Positions 1 to 6,037 of a stretch of 9,364 bases of DNA are shown piece after piece (the first letter of the stretch is position 1; every line of letters begins with the position of its first letter). The position numbers were made by a program, and so were the translations under genes. The notes under the pieces are model-generated. The model was not told the DNA's origin, did not search any database, and was given only the letters and a program-made list of their open reading frames with translations. The stretch comes from Verrucomicrobiales bacterium (lineage in GTDB: Bacteria; Verrucomicrobiota; Verrucomicrobiia; Limisphaerales; UBA11320): contig DMJJ01000582.1 in the NCBI GenBank assembly GCA_003452185.1, forward strand, positions 1-9,364, given 5' to 3'.

Positions 1-67
1 GATCCCGGCGCCCCCCACCCCGTAGCCCTCCCCACCCCTCGCGCTCCCGCCATTCCAAAAAGCCCAC

Positions 68-95
68 TTGACTTTTACCTCATCTGTCATACTGT
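68..95 (+). promoter_or_regulatory. Probable promoter of the GntR/ABC operon
   Basis: A -35-like TTGACT at 68-73 is followed after 16 bp by TACTGT at 90-95, which matches the sigma-70 -10 consensus at four of six positions. The surrounding 57-110 stretch is clearly more AT-rich than the rest of the window. The -10 element overlaps the left arm of the inverted repeat at 84-105, as expected for a repressor-controlled promoter. With these boxes transcription would begin near 102, inside the right arm and downstream of the ATG at 99. The assignment rests on consensus matching alone. Confidence 0.45.
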
Positions 96-105
96 CCTAT
101 GACAG
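84..105. promoter_or_regulatory. Candidate operator: 8+8 bp perfect inverted repeat
   Basis: CTGTCATA (84-91) and TATGACAG (98-105) are perfect reverse complements separated by 6 bp. The repeat covers the probable -10 region and the expected transcription start of the operon whose first gene encodes a GntR-family regulator. GntR proteins bind dyads whose half-sites typically contain GT and AC, and both are present here. Autoregulation by the adjacent YtrA-type repressor is the simplest reading. The symmetry is seen directly; binding is inferred. Confidence 0.6.
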
Positions 106-110
106 TAAAC

Positions 111-127
111 GTCTCGGGAGCCGAGAC
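111..127 (+). promoter_or_regulatory. Short leader hairpin before the GntR gene
   Basis: GTCTCGG (111-117) and CCGAGAC (121-127) pair perfectly around a GAG loop, giving a 7-bp GC-rich stem that ends 10 nt before the ATG at 138. The GGGAG at 116-120, the only Shine-Dalgarno-like run in the leader, lies across the loop and stem edge, about 17 nt from that start. If transcribed, the hairpin could limit translation initiation or stabilise the mRNA. No T-run follows, so it is not a terminator. It could also act as DNA, as a second operator. Confidence 0.35.
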
Positions 128-137
128 CCAACCAGCG

Positions 138-557
138 ATGCTGATCGAGCTGAACTACAAGTCGGGAAAGCCGGTGTACCTCCAGTTGGTCGACCAGGTG
201 AAGGCGGCCGTCGCCTCGGGGGCCCTGGCGGCGGGAGATCCCCTGCCGTCGATCCGGCCTCTAGCGGAGAGGCTCCGGGTGAACCGCAACACCGTGGCGA
301 AGGCCTACGAGGAGCTCGAGAGCCAGGGGATCATCGAATCCCTGCCTGGGAAGGGGTCGTTTGTCAGGCAGCCAAAATCCCCCCTTCGGAAGGAGATCCG
401 CCATGAGCTTCTGGCGCGGGAGATCGACCAGTCGGTCGTGGCGGCACACCACCTCCAGGTGAGCCGGGAGGATTTCCTGGAGCTCGTCAGGGAGCGTTAC
501 GAGCAGTTCGAGCAACGCCGGGACTCAGCCCAATCCATCCAAAAGGAAACCCGATGA
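138..557 (+). CDS. GntR-family transcriptional regulator, YtrA subfamily
   Basis: This is a DNA-binding repressor of about 139 residues. The N-terminal winged helix-turn-helix spans roughly residues 12-76. It opens with the PVYLQLVDQVK stretch typical of the family, continues with the LPSIRPLAERLRVNRNTVAKAY helix-turn-helix region, and closes with the GKGSFV wing. Only about 60 helical residues follow, so the large effector domain of FadR- or HutC-type regulators is missing. The short length is characteristic of YtrA-type regulators, which usually control an adjacent ABC transporter, as here. An ATG at 99 would add 13 residues, but it lies inside the operator-like dyad, probably upstream of the transcription start, and the extension does not resemble the family. 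Neither start has a well-spaced ribosome-binding site. The TGA overlaps the next ATG. Family assignment is firm; the effector is unknown. Confidence 0.9.
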   Translation: MLIELNYKSGKPVYLQLVDQVKAAVASGALAAGDPLPSIRPLAERLRVNRNTVAKAYEELESQGIIESLPGKGSFVRQPKSPLRKEIRHELLAREIDQSVVAAHHLQVSREDFLELVRERYEQFEQRRDSAQSIQKETR

Positions 558-1471
558 GCGATCCGATGCCAGTGGTCCACGTCCGCAACCTTCACTATGC
601 CTATGACGGCAGCGACGCCGTCCGGGGCCTCAACCTGAGCGTGCGTCGCGGAGGGTGCCACGCCCTGTTCGGAAGGAATGGGGCAGGCAAGACCACCACC
701 ATGAAATGCCTGCTGAACCTGCTCCAGCCGCAGGAGGGGGAGGTGAGGCTCTTCGGGCTCGACCCCGCAGTCGACGAGGTGGCGGTGAAGCGCCGCATCG
801 CCTATGTCCCGGACTCGCCGGCGTTTTACCCCTGGATGACGGTCGGCGAGACGATCGACTATCTCGCCTCGTTCCGACCCCAATGGAACGACGGGAAGGA
901 GAAGGATCTCCTGCGCCGGTTCACCCTCGATCCGCGAAAGAAGGTCACCTCGCTTTCCAAGGGGCAGCGCACGCAGTTGGCCCTGATCGGCGCGCTCTGC
1001 CCGGAGCCCGAGCTTCTGGTCCTGGATGAGCCAACATCGGGGCTCGACCCGATCGTCCGCCGGGAGTTCATCGAGACGGTCATCGGCGCCTACCAGGAGG
1101 GGGGGGATGGGGATCGGACCATCCTGGTTTCAACGCACCTGATCTCGGAGTTTGAAGGGCTGATCGACGAGTTCACCCTTCTGGAGGGGGGGCGGGAGAT
1201 CCTCACCCTCGGGGCGGATGCCGCACGGGAGCGGTATCGCAAGGTGCGGGCCCGGTTCGCCCGCCCGGCCTCGGAGATAGAACTCCCCGCCGGGCTTCAC
1301 GCCCGGTGTGTGGGCAGGGAGCTGGAGGTGATCGTTCAAGGGGACGAGAGCCTGCTCCTGCGCCAACTCCGGGAGCAACAGCCCCAGGCCCTGGAGACCG
1401 AGGGGCTCAGCCTGGAGGAGATCTTCCTCGTGGCCGCGGCCCCCGCCGCACCGGAAGGAGCGCTGCGATGA
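554..1471 (+). CDS. ABC transporter ATP-binding protein (ABC-2 / YtrB-like exporter type)
   Basis: This is a cytoplasmic ATPase subunit of 305 residues that should power the membrane protein encoded next. All core nucleotide-binding motifs are visible: Walker A GRNGAGKT at 40-47, the signature LSKGQ at 134-138, Walker B LLVLDE at 154-159, the D-loop GLDP at 163-166 and the switch histidine H195. At the Q-loop the sequence reads YVPDSP, so aspartate (D87) replaces the usual glutamine. The FRPQW stretch before the signature and the non-catalytic C-terminal tail of about 75 residues (230-305) resemble the ATPases found with YtrA-type regulators. Translation starts on an ATGA overlap with the regulator, with AAGGAA at 543-548 ideally spaced. 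The stop again overlaps the permease start, so subunits are probably made in step. Export is likely; the substrate (peptide, lipid or antibiotic) cannot be read from the sequence. Confidence 0.93.
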   Translation: MSDPMPVVHVRNLHYAYDGSDAVRGLNLSVRRGGCHALFGRNGAGKTTTMKCLLNLLQPQEGEVRLFGLDPAVDEVAVKRRIAYVPDSPAFYPWMTVGETIDYLASFRPQWNDGKEKDLLRRFTLDPRKKVTSLSKGQRTQLALIGALCPEPELLVLDEPTSGLDPIVRREFIETVIGAYQEGGDGDRTILVSTHLISEFEGLIDEFTLLEGGREILTLGADAARERYRKVRARFARPASEIELPAGLHARCVGRELEVIVQGDESLLLRQLREQQPQALETEGLSLEEIFLVAAAPAAPEGALR

Positions 1472-2994
1472 GCCTCACGAACGACCTTCGGGCCTGCCGC
1501 AGCGGCATCCTGGTGCCACTCGGCCTCCTCGGTCTGATCCTGGCGGCCCACCATCTCCCCTTCGGCTCACGCGCGGAGATTCGGCAGCTCTCCCCCTTCG
1601 TCTTTTTCCTGACCTGCCCGTACCTCGGAGCCCTCGCCTTCGGACATGAGTTCGACTCACAGACCCTCGCCCTGCGCCTCATGGAGCCGAGGCGCCGGAT
1701 GGAGGTCTGGAGGGAGAAGTTGATCGCGGGAATCGTCGCGATGCTCGCGTTCGCCCTCCCCGCCCTGGTGGCCGTGTACTTCATGGACATGATGCACGCG
1801 GGTGCGTCGATCCTGTTCCCCGCGATCTGGGTGATCAACTCGGTTGTCGCGGGGCCCGCCCTGGCCCTCGCAACCCGGTCGACTCTTGCGGCGGCGGCCC
1901 TCTCATTCCTGGGAGGCCTGAGCCAGTTGGTGACCGTGTTCGTGCTGGTGCAGTGGCAGCTCATCCCGGCCGAGTGGGAGTCGTGGGCCGCCCTCTCCCT
2001 GTCGGCGGCCTACTCCACATGGATGGTGGCCTGGAGCTGGGTGGGGTGGAAGCGCTGCCAGCCCGGGTGGACCGGAGGGCGGTTTGCCTCGGGGACCGGC
2101 CTCCCCGCGGGGTTCAGGATCAGGGGAGCCCACCCTCATCGGAGGCAGCCGGGATGGAACCTGGTGCGGCTCCAACTCTCGCATGTCACTGGCATCTCCC
2201 TGCTCGGAGTGGGCCTGCTGACCCTGACGTGCGTCGACGTCGCCTGCCTCAGAGCGGGCCCGGCGGCGCAAATGGCCGCCGCGGCCTGCTTCCCCGCCCT
2301 GATCCTGCTGCTCGTCCTCATTGTGCCGCTCATGGTGGGGGTGGCGATGGCCGGGGTCGGACGTCCCCTCGGAACAGAACACCTCCATGCAACGCTCCCG
2401 CTCAGGGCTGCCCGCCTGGGATGGACGGGAGCGATCACGGGGCTCGGGGTGAGCGGGGTCATCGGGATGGTGGCCCCGGCCTGGATCGAGGCGCAGGCCC
2501 ACAGTTACTCCGGCTGGTTTGTCGCAAGCCCGGTCACCCTCCCCCTCATGGCGGCTGGAACCTTGCTGGGCTTTGCCGTTGGGTGGTTTTCAACACTCGC
2601 CACCCGGACCGCGGTCGGGGCCACCCTGCTCGGCGGAAGCCTCATCCTGATCACCCTCCTCGCGTGGGTGAACATTCAATGCTGGGGCGTTCCACGCGTC
2701 ACCGCGGCCGTTCGCCATATCGAGGTGAACCCCGTGGAACCGTGGTCGGCCCCCGCGTGGGGGGTTTCCGATCTCAGCGTGGTATTGGCCCACGAGCCGG
2801 CATGGCTCCTGGGATATACGGCGGCCACGCTGGCAACGCTCGTCGGCCTCCTCGCCTGGAGCGTCCATCGAGGCCGGTACCAGCATGTCCCTCGGACGCA
2901 CTGCATCGTGGCGTTCCTGCTCTTTCTCGGGCTCTTCGGGGCAACCCAGTTTCTGATCGGCCTCTGGATCTGCATGCGCCACCTGCAGGCGTGA
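1468..2994 (+). CDS. ABC-2-type permease, apparently a fused double-length subunit
   Basis: This inner-membrane protein of 508 residues has roughly 12-13 hydrophobic segments. I place six in the N-terminal half (about 13-29, 44-59, 85-106, 114-135, 140-165 and 170-194). A polar basic linker covers about 200-235, and six or seven more segments run to the C-terminus. The N-terminal half has the ABC-2 pattern after its second segment: GHEFDSQTLALRLMEPRRR at 59-77, followed by WREK. A similar arrangement, GVGRPLGTEHLHATLPLRAAR at about 296-316 followed by LGWTGAI, occurs in the second half. That suggests two permease modules in one chain, so one copy might pair with two copies of the ATPase. The start at 1468 has GGAAGGAG at 1453-1460 and an ATGA overlap with the ATPase; a longer reading from 1306 would run inside the ATPase gene. 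Overall similarity to named permeases is low, so the substrate is unknown. Confidence 0.82.
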   Translation: MSLTNDLRACRSGILVPLGLLGLILAAHHLPFGSRAEIRQLSPFVFFLTCPYLGALAFGHEFDSQTLALRLMEPRRRMEVWREKLIAGIVAMLAFALPALVAVYFMDMMHAGASILFPAIWVINSVVAGPALALATRSTLAAAALSFLGGLSQLVTVFVLVQWQLIPAEWESWAALSLSAAYSTWMVAWSWVGWKRCQPGWTGGRFASGTGLPAGFRIRGAHPHRRQPGWNLVRLQLSHVTGISLLGVGLLTLTCVDVACLRAGPAAQMAAAACFPALILLLVLIVPLMVGVAMAGVGRPLGTEHLHATLPLRAARLGWTGAITGLGVSGVIGMVAPAWIEAQAHSYSGWFVASPVTLPLMAAGTLLGFAVGWFSTLATRTAVGATLLGGSLILITLLAWVNIQCWGVPRVTAAVRHIEVNPVEPWSAPAWGVSDLSVVLAHEPAWLLGYTAATLATLVGLLAWSVHRGRYQHVPRTHCIVAFLLFLGLFGATQFLIGLWICMRHLQA

Positions 2995-3016
2995 CCCCCC
3001 CGTTTCTGCTTCCGCT

Positions 3017-3050
3017 TCCGGTTGACACCGGAGCCCCCGCGCCCTTACCA
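3017..3050 (+). promoter_or_regulatory. Candidate promoter and dyad before the repeat-protein gene
   Basis: The 82-bp gap after the permease contains an exact TTGACA at 3022-3027, embedded in a hairpin-like dyad: TCCGGT (3017-3022), TGAC loop, ACCGGA (3027-3032). At 17 bp spacing the -10 position reads TTACCA (3045-3050), a poor match. The dyad has no T-run after it, so it is not a convincing terminator for the upstream operon. Either a promoter whose -35 box is covered by an operator, or read-through from the ABC operon, would fit. Confidence 0.3.
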
Positions 3051-3056
3051 CAGCCA

Positions 3057-3080
3057 GGGAAGGATGCCATGAAACGATGA
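3057..3080 (+). promoter_or_regulatory. Ribosome-binding site and three-codon minimal ORF overlapping the next start
   Basis: GGGAAGG at 3057-3063 sits 5 nt before an ATG at 3069, which is ideal spacing. That ATG opens only Met-Lys-Arg and then TGA at 3078-3080. The TGA overlaps the ATG at 3077 of the long downstream gene (ATGA). The same ribosome-binding site is 13 nt from the 3077 start, which is long. Initiation may therefore occur at 3069 with reinitiation at 3077, or the ribosome may use 3077 directly. An in-frame TGA at 3023 and no other start codon afterwards exclude a longer version of the main gene. Confidence 0.4.
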
Positions 3081-5050
3081 TCAGCACGGATGCCGCAGGG
3101 CTCGCCCTCTCCATTGCCCAGGGGCTCATCAAACTGGGAGGAAGGCTCGACCTGCTCCTCGCGGAACGGGCGGCCGTCACGGGGGAGTTTGCCGTACCGG
3201 TGCCGCCGGTCGCCGCGGGACCGAGCATGCCGGTCATCCGCAAGGAGCTGAAGGCATACCTCGACTCAACCGAGGGAACGACCCCGGACCCGCTGGGCGG
3301 GGATCGCAAGCGACTGGCCCGGCTTCTGGACCAATCCCCTGCCCCCGACGAACTCGGGGAGTTCTACGCGCGGATCTTTCCCAGGAAGGCTTCCCCCCCC
3401 TCCATCGACCCGGACCAAAGCTACCTCCGGGAGCTTCGGGCACGGATGCCCGCCCTGGACTGGCAGGATCAGGCCACCGTGGATGCGGCGTTCTACCTGG
3501 CGGCCGGCCGCGACGAGCGCGGCGTCGGCTACCCGGTGCGCCTCGGCCTCCTGGTGGCCGACGTGCTCGCGGAGTTCGGTGCCGAGAACACCGCCCGGTT
3601 TGTCCATGATCCGCGTCTCGCGGAGCTCGTCCACGCGGTGGTGGAGCGGATCGCCCAACCCGACCTCGAATCGTTCACGGAATGGAGCCCCCTGCTCCGC
3701 CAGCTCCTGAGTTCCACCCTCAACGGCCTGCTCGACGAGCGGGGGCTGATCACCGGCCACAACCCCTGGCTCGACGGGGTCCTGGTGGCCCTCGCGCAAG
3801 CCCGGGCGGACTCCGATGCGGGGGACGACCTCCTTGCGGGCCTGCTCCAGGGGGAGGGATACGGGCTCCTCGTGAGCGAGGGGCTGACCGTCGCCGCCCG
3901 CAGGCTGGATGACGGGGACGCGCCCGCGTTCCAGCAGCTGGTCTCCGACCTCCTCCTGGCCGCCGCCCCGCTGGTTCGGCAGAACAAGCGCGGGTTTGCC
4001 GGGTTCTTCAATGAGCACTGGGCCGACCTCGTCCGGGCGGCCCTCTGCTCCGTTGAAAAGCACGGGCCGGTGCTGCTCGCGGGGGAGAACCCCCTGTTGA
4101 AGGATCTCCTCCTCGGGCTGGTGCAGGAGCTCGCGGGGGCCCCCGGCGTGCAATGGGTGACGCGCGAGATGGGACTCCGGCTTGTCGATGCCGCGATCGC
4201 CACCGTGGCCACACACGACTCCCTGTGGAAGCCGGCGTTGCGGGACCCCTGGCTCGGGGAGCTTGTCGAGGGGGTGCTCGGGGCGATCTCCGCCCAGGGG
4301 ATCCGGCGTTCCTTCTCCGCCACGGGCCTGGAGACCCTGGTAACGACGACGCTCTCGCGGTGTGCGGAGCACCCGGAGCTGCTCGGGCTGAAGCCAGGGT
4401 TCACACTCGACCTGGTCACATCGGTCCTCAAGGCCGTCGCTTCCGCAGGCCCCTTCCATGCCGCGAACCTGGCGACCGCGGCCCTCGAGGCGGTGCTGGA
4501 GTCCCTGGCGAGGCACCCGGCCCTGATCGGCTCCCCCTACAGCTCGGCCGTGACGGAGATCTGCGCCGCCGTGGCGGGCCGGTTGAAAGAGGGTCGCCTC
4601 ACCGGCAGCGTCGCCTGCGACCTGATGCGGACGGGGATCGAGTCGCTCCTCAAGAGCCCGGCCCTGCTGGATGCTGCGGACGGGGCCCTGGCCGCCTCGG
4701 TGCTGGATGCCCTGTGCGAGGGAGCCGAAGCGGCGGGCCCCGGGCTTCTATCCGGGGCCTACCTGGTGGAGGCCGCGGAGGGGCTGCTTGAGGTTGTGGC
4801 GATGCATGGGCTGGATCTGATGGCAAACCGTTCCCTGAAAGCCTTCACCACCCTGGTCACGGGCGTGGTGGAGGAGGGGCTGGCAAGGGCCGCGCTTCAA
4901 CTCGGGCGCGGTCTCTCCCTCCGGGAGCTCCCCCCGATGCTGGCCGCCCTCCTCTCCTCGGTCGCCCGCGGGACGGGGTCGGCGCCGGACCGCAACGATC
5001 CGGCTTTTCAACGCCTGATCCAGGAAGCCCTCGCCCCCCTCATCCCATGA
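3077..5050 (+). CDS. Uncharacterised helical tandem-repeat protein
   Basis: I do not recognise this 657-residue protein. No signal peptide or membrane segment is evident, so it is probably cytoplasmic. From about residue 210 to 610 it consists of about eight degenerate repeats of roughly 50 residues. Each has a hydrophobic helix ending in a His-Pro/His-Gly-like turn, a short loop often ending in NP or DP, a second hydrophobic helix rich in L and V, and a third helix leading into the next unit. The turn positions I aligned by eye are about 222, 279, 329, 380, 432, 480, 527 and 577. Good examples are GENPLLKDLLLGLVQELAG, GHNPWLDGVLVALAQA and RDPWLGELVEGVLGAIS. An alpha-solenoid scaffold is the likely fold, resembling HEAT-type proteins in general shape only. 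The N-terminal 200 residues are charged and less regular. No catalytic motif is visible. The stop overlaps the start of the lipoprotein gene, suggesting a joint function. Confidence 0.8.
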   Translation: MISTDAAGLALSIAQGLIKLGGRLDLLLAERAAVTGEFAVPVPPVAAGPSMPVIRKELKAYLDSTEGTTPDPLGGDRKRLARLLDQSPAPDELGEFYARIFPRKASPPSIDPDQSYLRELRARMPALDWQDQATVDAAFYLAAGRDERGVGYPVRLGLLVADVLAEFGAENTARFVHDPRLAELVHAVVERIAQPDLESFTEWSPLLRQLLSSTLNGLLDERGLITGHNPWLDGVLVALAQARADSDAGDDLLAGLLQGEGYGLLVSEGLTVAARRLDDGDAPAFQQLVSDLLLAAAPLVRQNKRGFAGFFNEHWADLVRAALCSVEKHGPVLLAGENPLLKDLLLGLVQELAGAPGVQWVTREMGLRLVDAAIATVATHDSLWKPALRDPWLGELVEGVLGAISAQGIRRSFSATGLETLVTTTLSRCAEHPELLGLKPGFTLDLVTSVLKAVASAGPFHAANLATAALEAVLESLARHPALIGSPYSSAVTEICAAVAGRLKEGRLTGSVACDLMRTGIESLLKSPALLDAADGALAASVLDALCEGAEAAGPGLLSGAYLVEAAEGLLEVVAMHGLDLMANRSLKAFTTLVTGVVEEGLARAALQLGRGLSLRELPPMLAALLSSVARGTGSAPDRNDPAFQRLIQEALAPLIP

Positions 5051-5937
5051 AGAATCCACTCCCCCGCTGGCGTCAGTTCCCCATCTGGGCGATCCCGCTG
5101 TTTCTCGGTCTCGCGATGACGCTCGCACCGGGGTGTGCCACGCGACGCGAGGTCGCGGAGATCGTGGCCCGGAGCAACGCCGCGATGCTCACCTCGCAAC
5201 TCGGCGCGGGGATCGACCTCCTGACCAACGCGACCCGCGGGGCAACGGGCCCCGCCGGGACGGGTGGAGTGGATCCTTCCGCGCAGATCGATGCGTTCAT
5301 CGAGGCGCACTCCGACCAGCCCGCCACGGTGGCCGCGCTCCGTGTGCGTCAAGGCGTGCTCCTCCTCAGCCAGCGCCGGTTCAACCTTGCGCGTGCGGCA
5401 TTCGATGCCGCGCTGGTCGAGCATCTCCACACCGACCGGGACCTCGCCCTCAAACGCCTCTCCATACCGCTGGTCTGGTGGGGGGAAAACAGCCTCCTGA
5501 ACCCCTTCCCCGAGTCGATGGTTCCGCGAGCCCAGGAGGCGATGAAGGCCTTCGATGCCGAGGTGACCCGGCTGGGTCGGCCTCCGGGGGCGGCGGAGTC
5601 GATGCAGACGCGGGACCTGCTGGCGGAAATCCGGGCCTGGATCGCCCTCACCGTGACACGGCGGGCGAGTGATTTCCCCACCATGAAAACGCGCCTGGAG
5701 GAGGCGCTCGACACCTACGGGGCGATTCTCACCCCGGCCGACCTCGAAGCGCTGCAGCAACCGGAGCGGGTGCTGGCGGAGAGCAGCATCACCCAGGAGG
5801 GGCGGCGCCGGCTCCGCTCCAAGGCGGTCCTCGCAGCGGGGGCGGAGCGGTTTCAGGAGCTCGAGCGCGAGGGGATCCATCCGACCCTGCACTCCCCGGA
5901 GCTCCAGCGATTGGTGGCCCACCCGCTGCATCCGTGA
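5047..5937 (+). CDS. Probable lipoprotein with a TPR-like segment, function unknown
   Basis: This 296-residue product starts with a basic N-terminus (KNPLPRWR) and a hydrophobic stretch (about 11-27), ending at the cysteine of LAPGC (C30). That looks like a type II signal peptide, although proline at -2 departs from the usual lipobox, so a plain signal peptide or an anchor remains possible. Mature residues are soluble and mostly helical. Residues about 95-125 (RVRQGVLLLSQRRFNLARAAF and the following DAAL) match the spacing of one tetratricopeptide motif. No enzyme signature is visible. The ATG overlaps the TGA of the repeat-protein gene and has no nearby ribosome-binding site (nearest AGGAAG at 5022-5027), so translation probably depends on coupling. 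That implies the two proteins are needed together, one in the cytoplasm and one at the envelope. An alternative is a small envelope-biogenesis TPR protein. Confidence 0.75.
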   Translation: MKNPLPRWRQFPIWAIPLFLGLAMTLAPGCATRREVAEIVARSNAAMLTSQLGAGIDLLTNATRGATGPAGTGGVDPSAQIDAFIEAHSDQPATVAALRVRQGVLLLSQRRFNLARAAFDAALVEHLHTDRDLALKRLSIPLVWWGENSLLNPFPESMVPRAQEAMKAFDAEVTRLGRPPGAAESMQTRDLLAEIRAWIALTVTRRASDFPTMKTRLEEALDTYGAILTPADLEALQQPERVLAESSITQEGRRRLRSKAVLAAGAERFQELEREGIHPTLHSPELQRLVAHPLHP

Positions 5938-6037
5938 CGCCGGTGCGCCGCCCCTCGCCCGGACGCCTCCTCCGCCTCCCCGGAGCCTGTCGCGGTTTCC
6001 AGTTCAAAAAGCGACCGGCATTTGATCACATGGGCCC
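5938..6037. other. Intergenic region before araB
   Basis: This 100-bp spacer is GC-rich up to about 5994 and then turns AT-rich (about 5996-6028), which is where a promoter for the downstream pair would be expected. I find no convincing -35/-10 pair and no hairpin with a T-run. At its end, CATGGGCCCATG (6029-6040) is a 12-bp perfect palindrome whose last three bases are the araB start codon. The palindrome also contains an ATG at 6030 that reads Met-Gly-Pro and stops on a TGA overlapping the araB ATG. Confidence 0.4.

Noticed and set aside
99..137. N-terminal extension of the GntR regulator from the ATG at 99
   Set aside because: The ATG lies in the operator-like dyad, probably upstream of the transcription start, with no ribosome-binding site, and the 13 extra residues do not resemble the family.
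3017..3040. Intrinsic terminator after the permease gene
   Set aside because: The hairpin is short (6 bp) and is followed by C-rich sequence rather than a T-run.
1953..3080. Long plus-strand frame (375 codons) overlapping the permease and the next intergenic gap
   Set aside because: It is a shadow of the permease frame: Gly/Arg/Pro-rich, without domain character, and it overlaps a gene with clear membrane segments. Only its last four codons matter, as the minimal ORF at 3069.
3266..4516. Minus-strand frame of 416 codons opposite the repeat-protein gene
   Set aside because: Gly/Arg/Pro/Glu/Gln-rich product typical of antisense frames in high-GC genes. The plus frame has coherent hydrophobic periodicity and repeats, and it is coupled to its neighbour.
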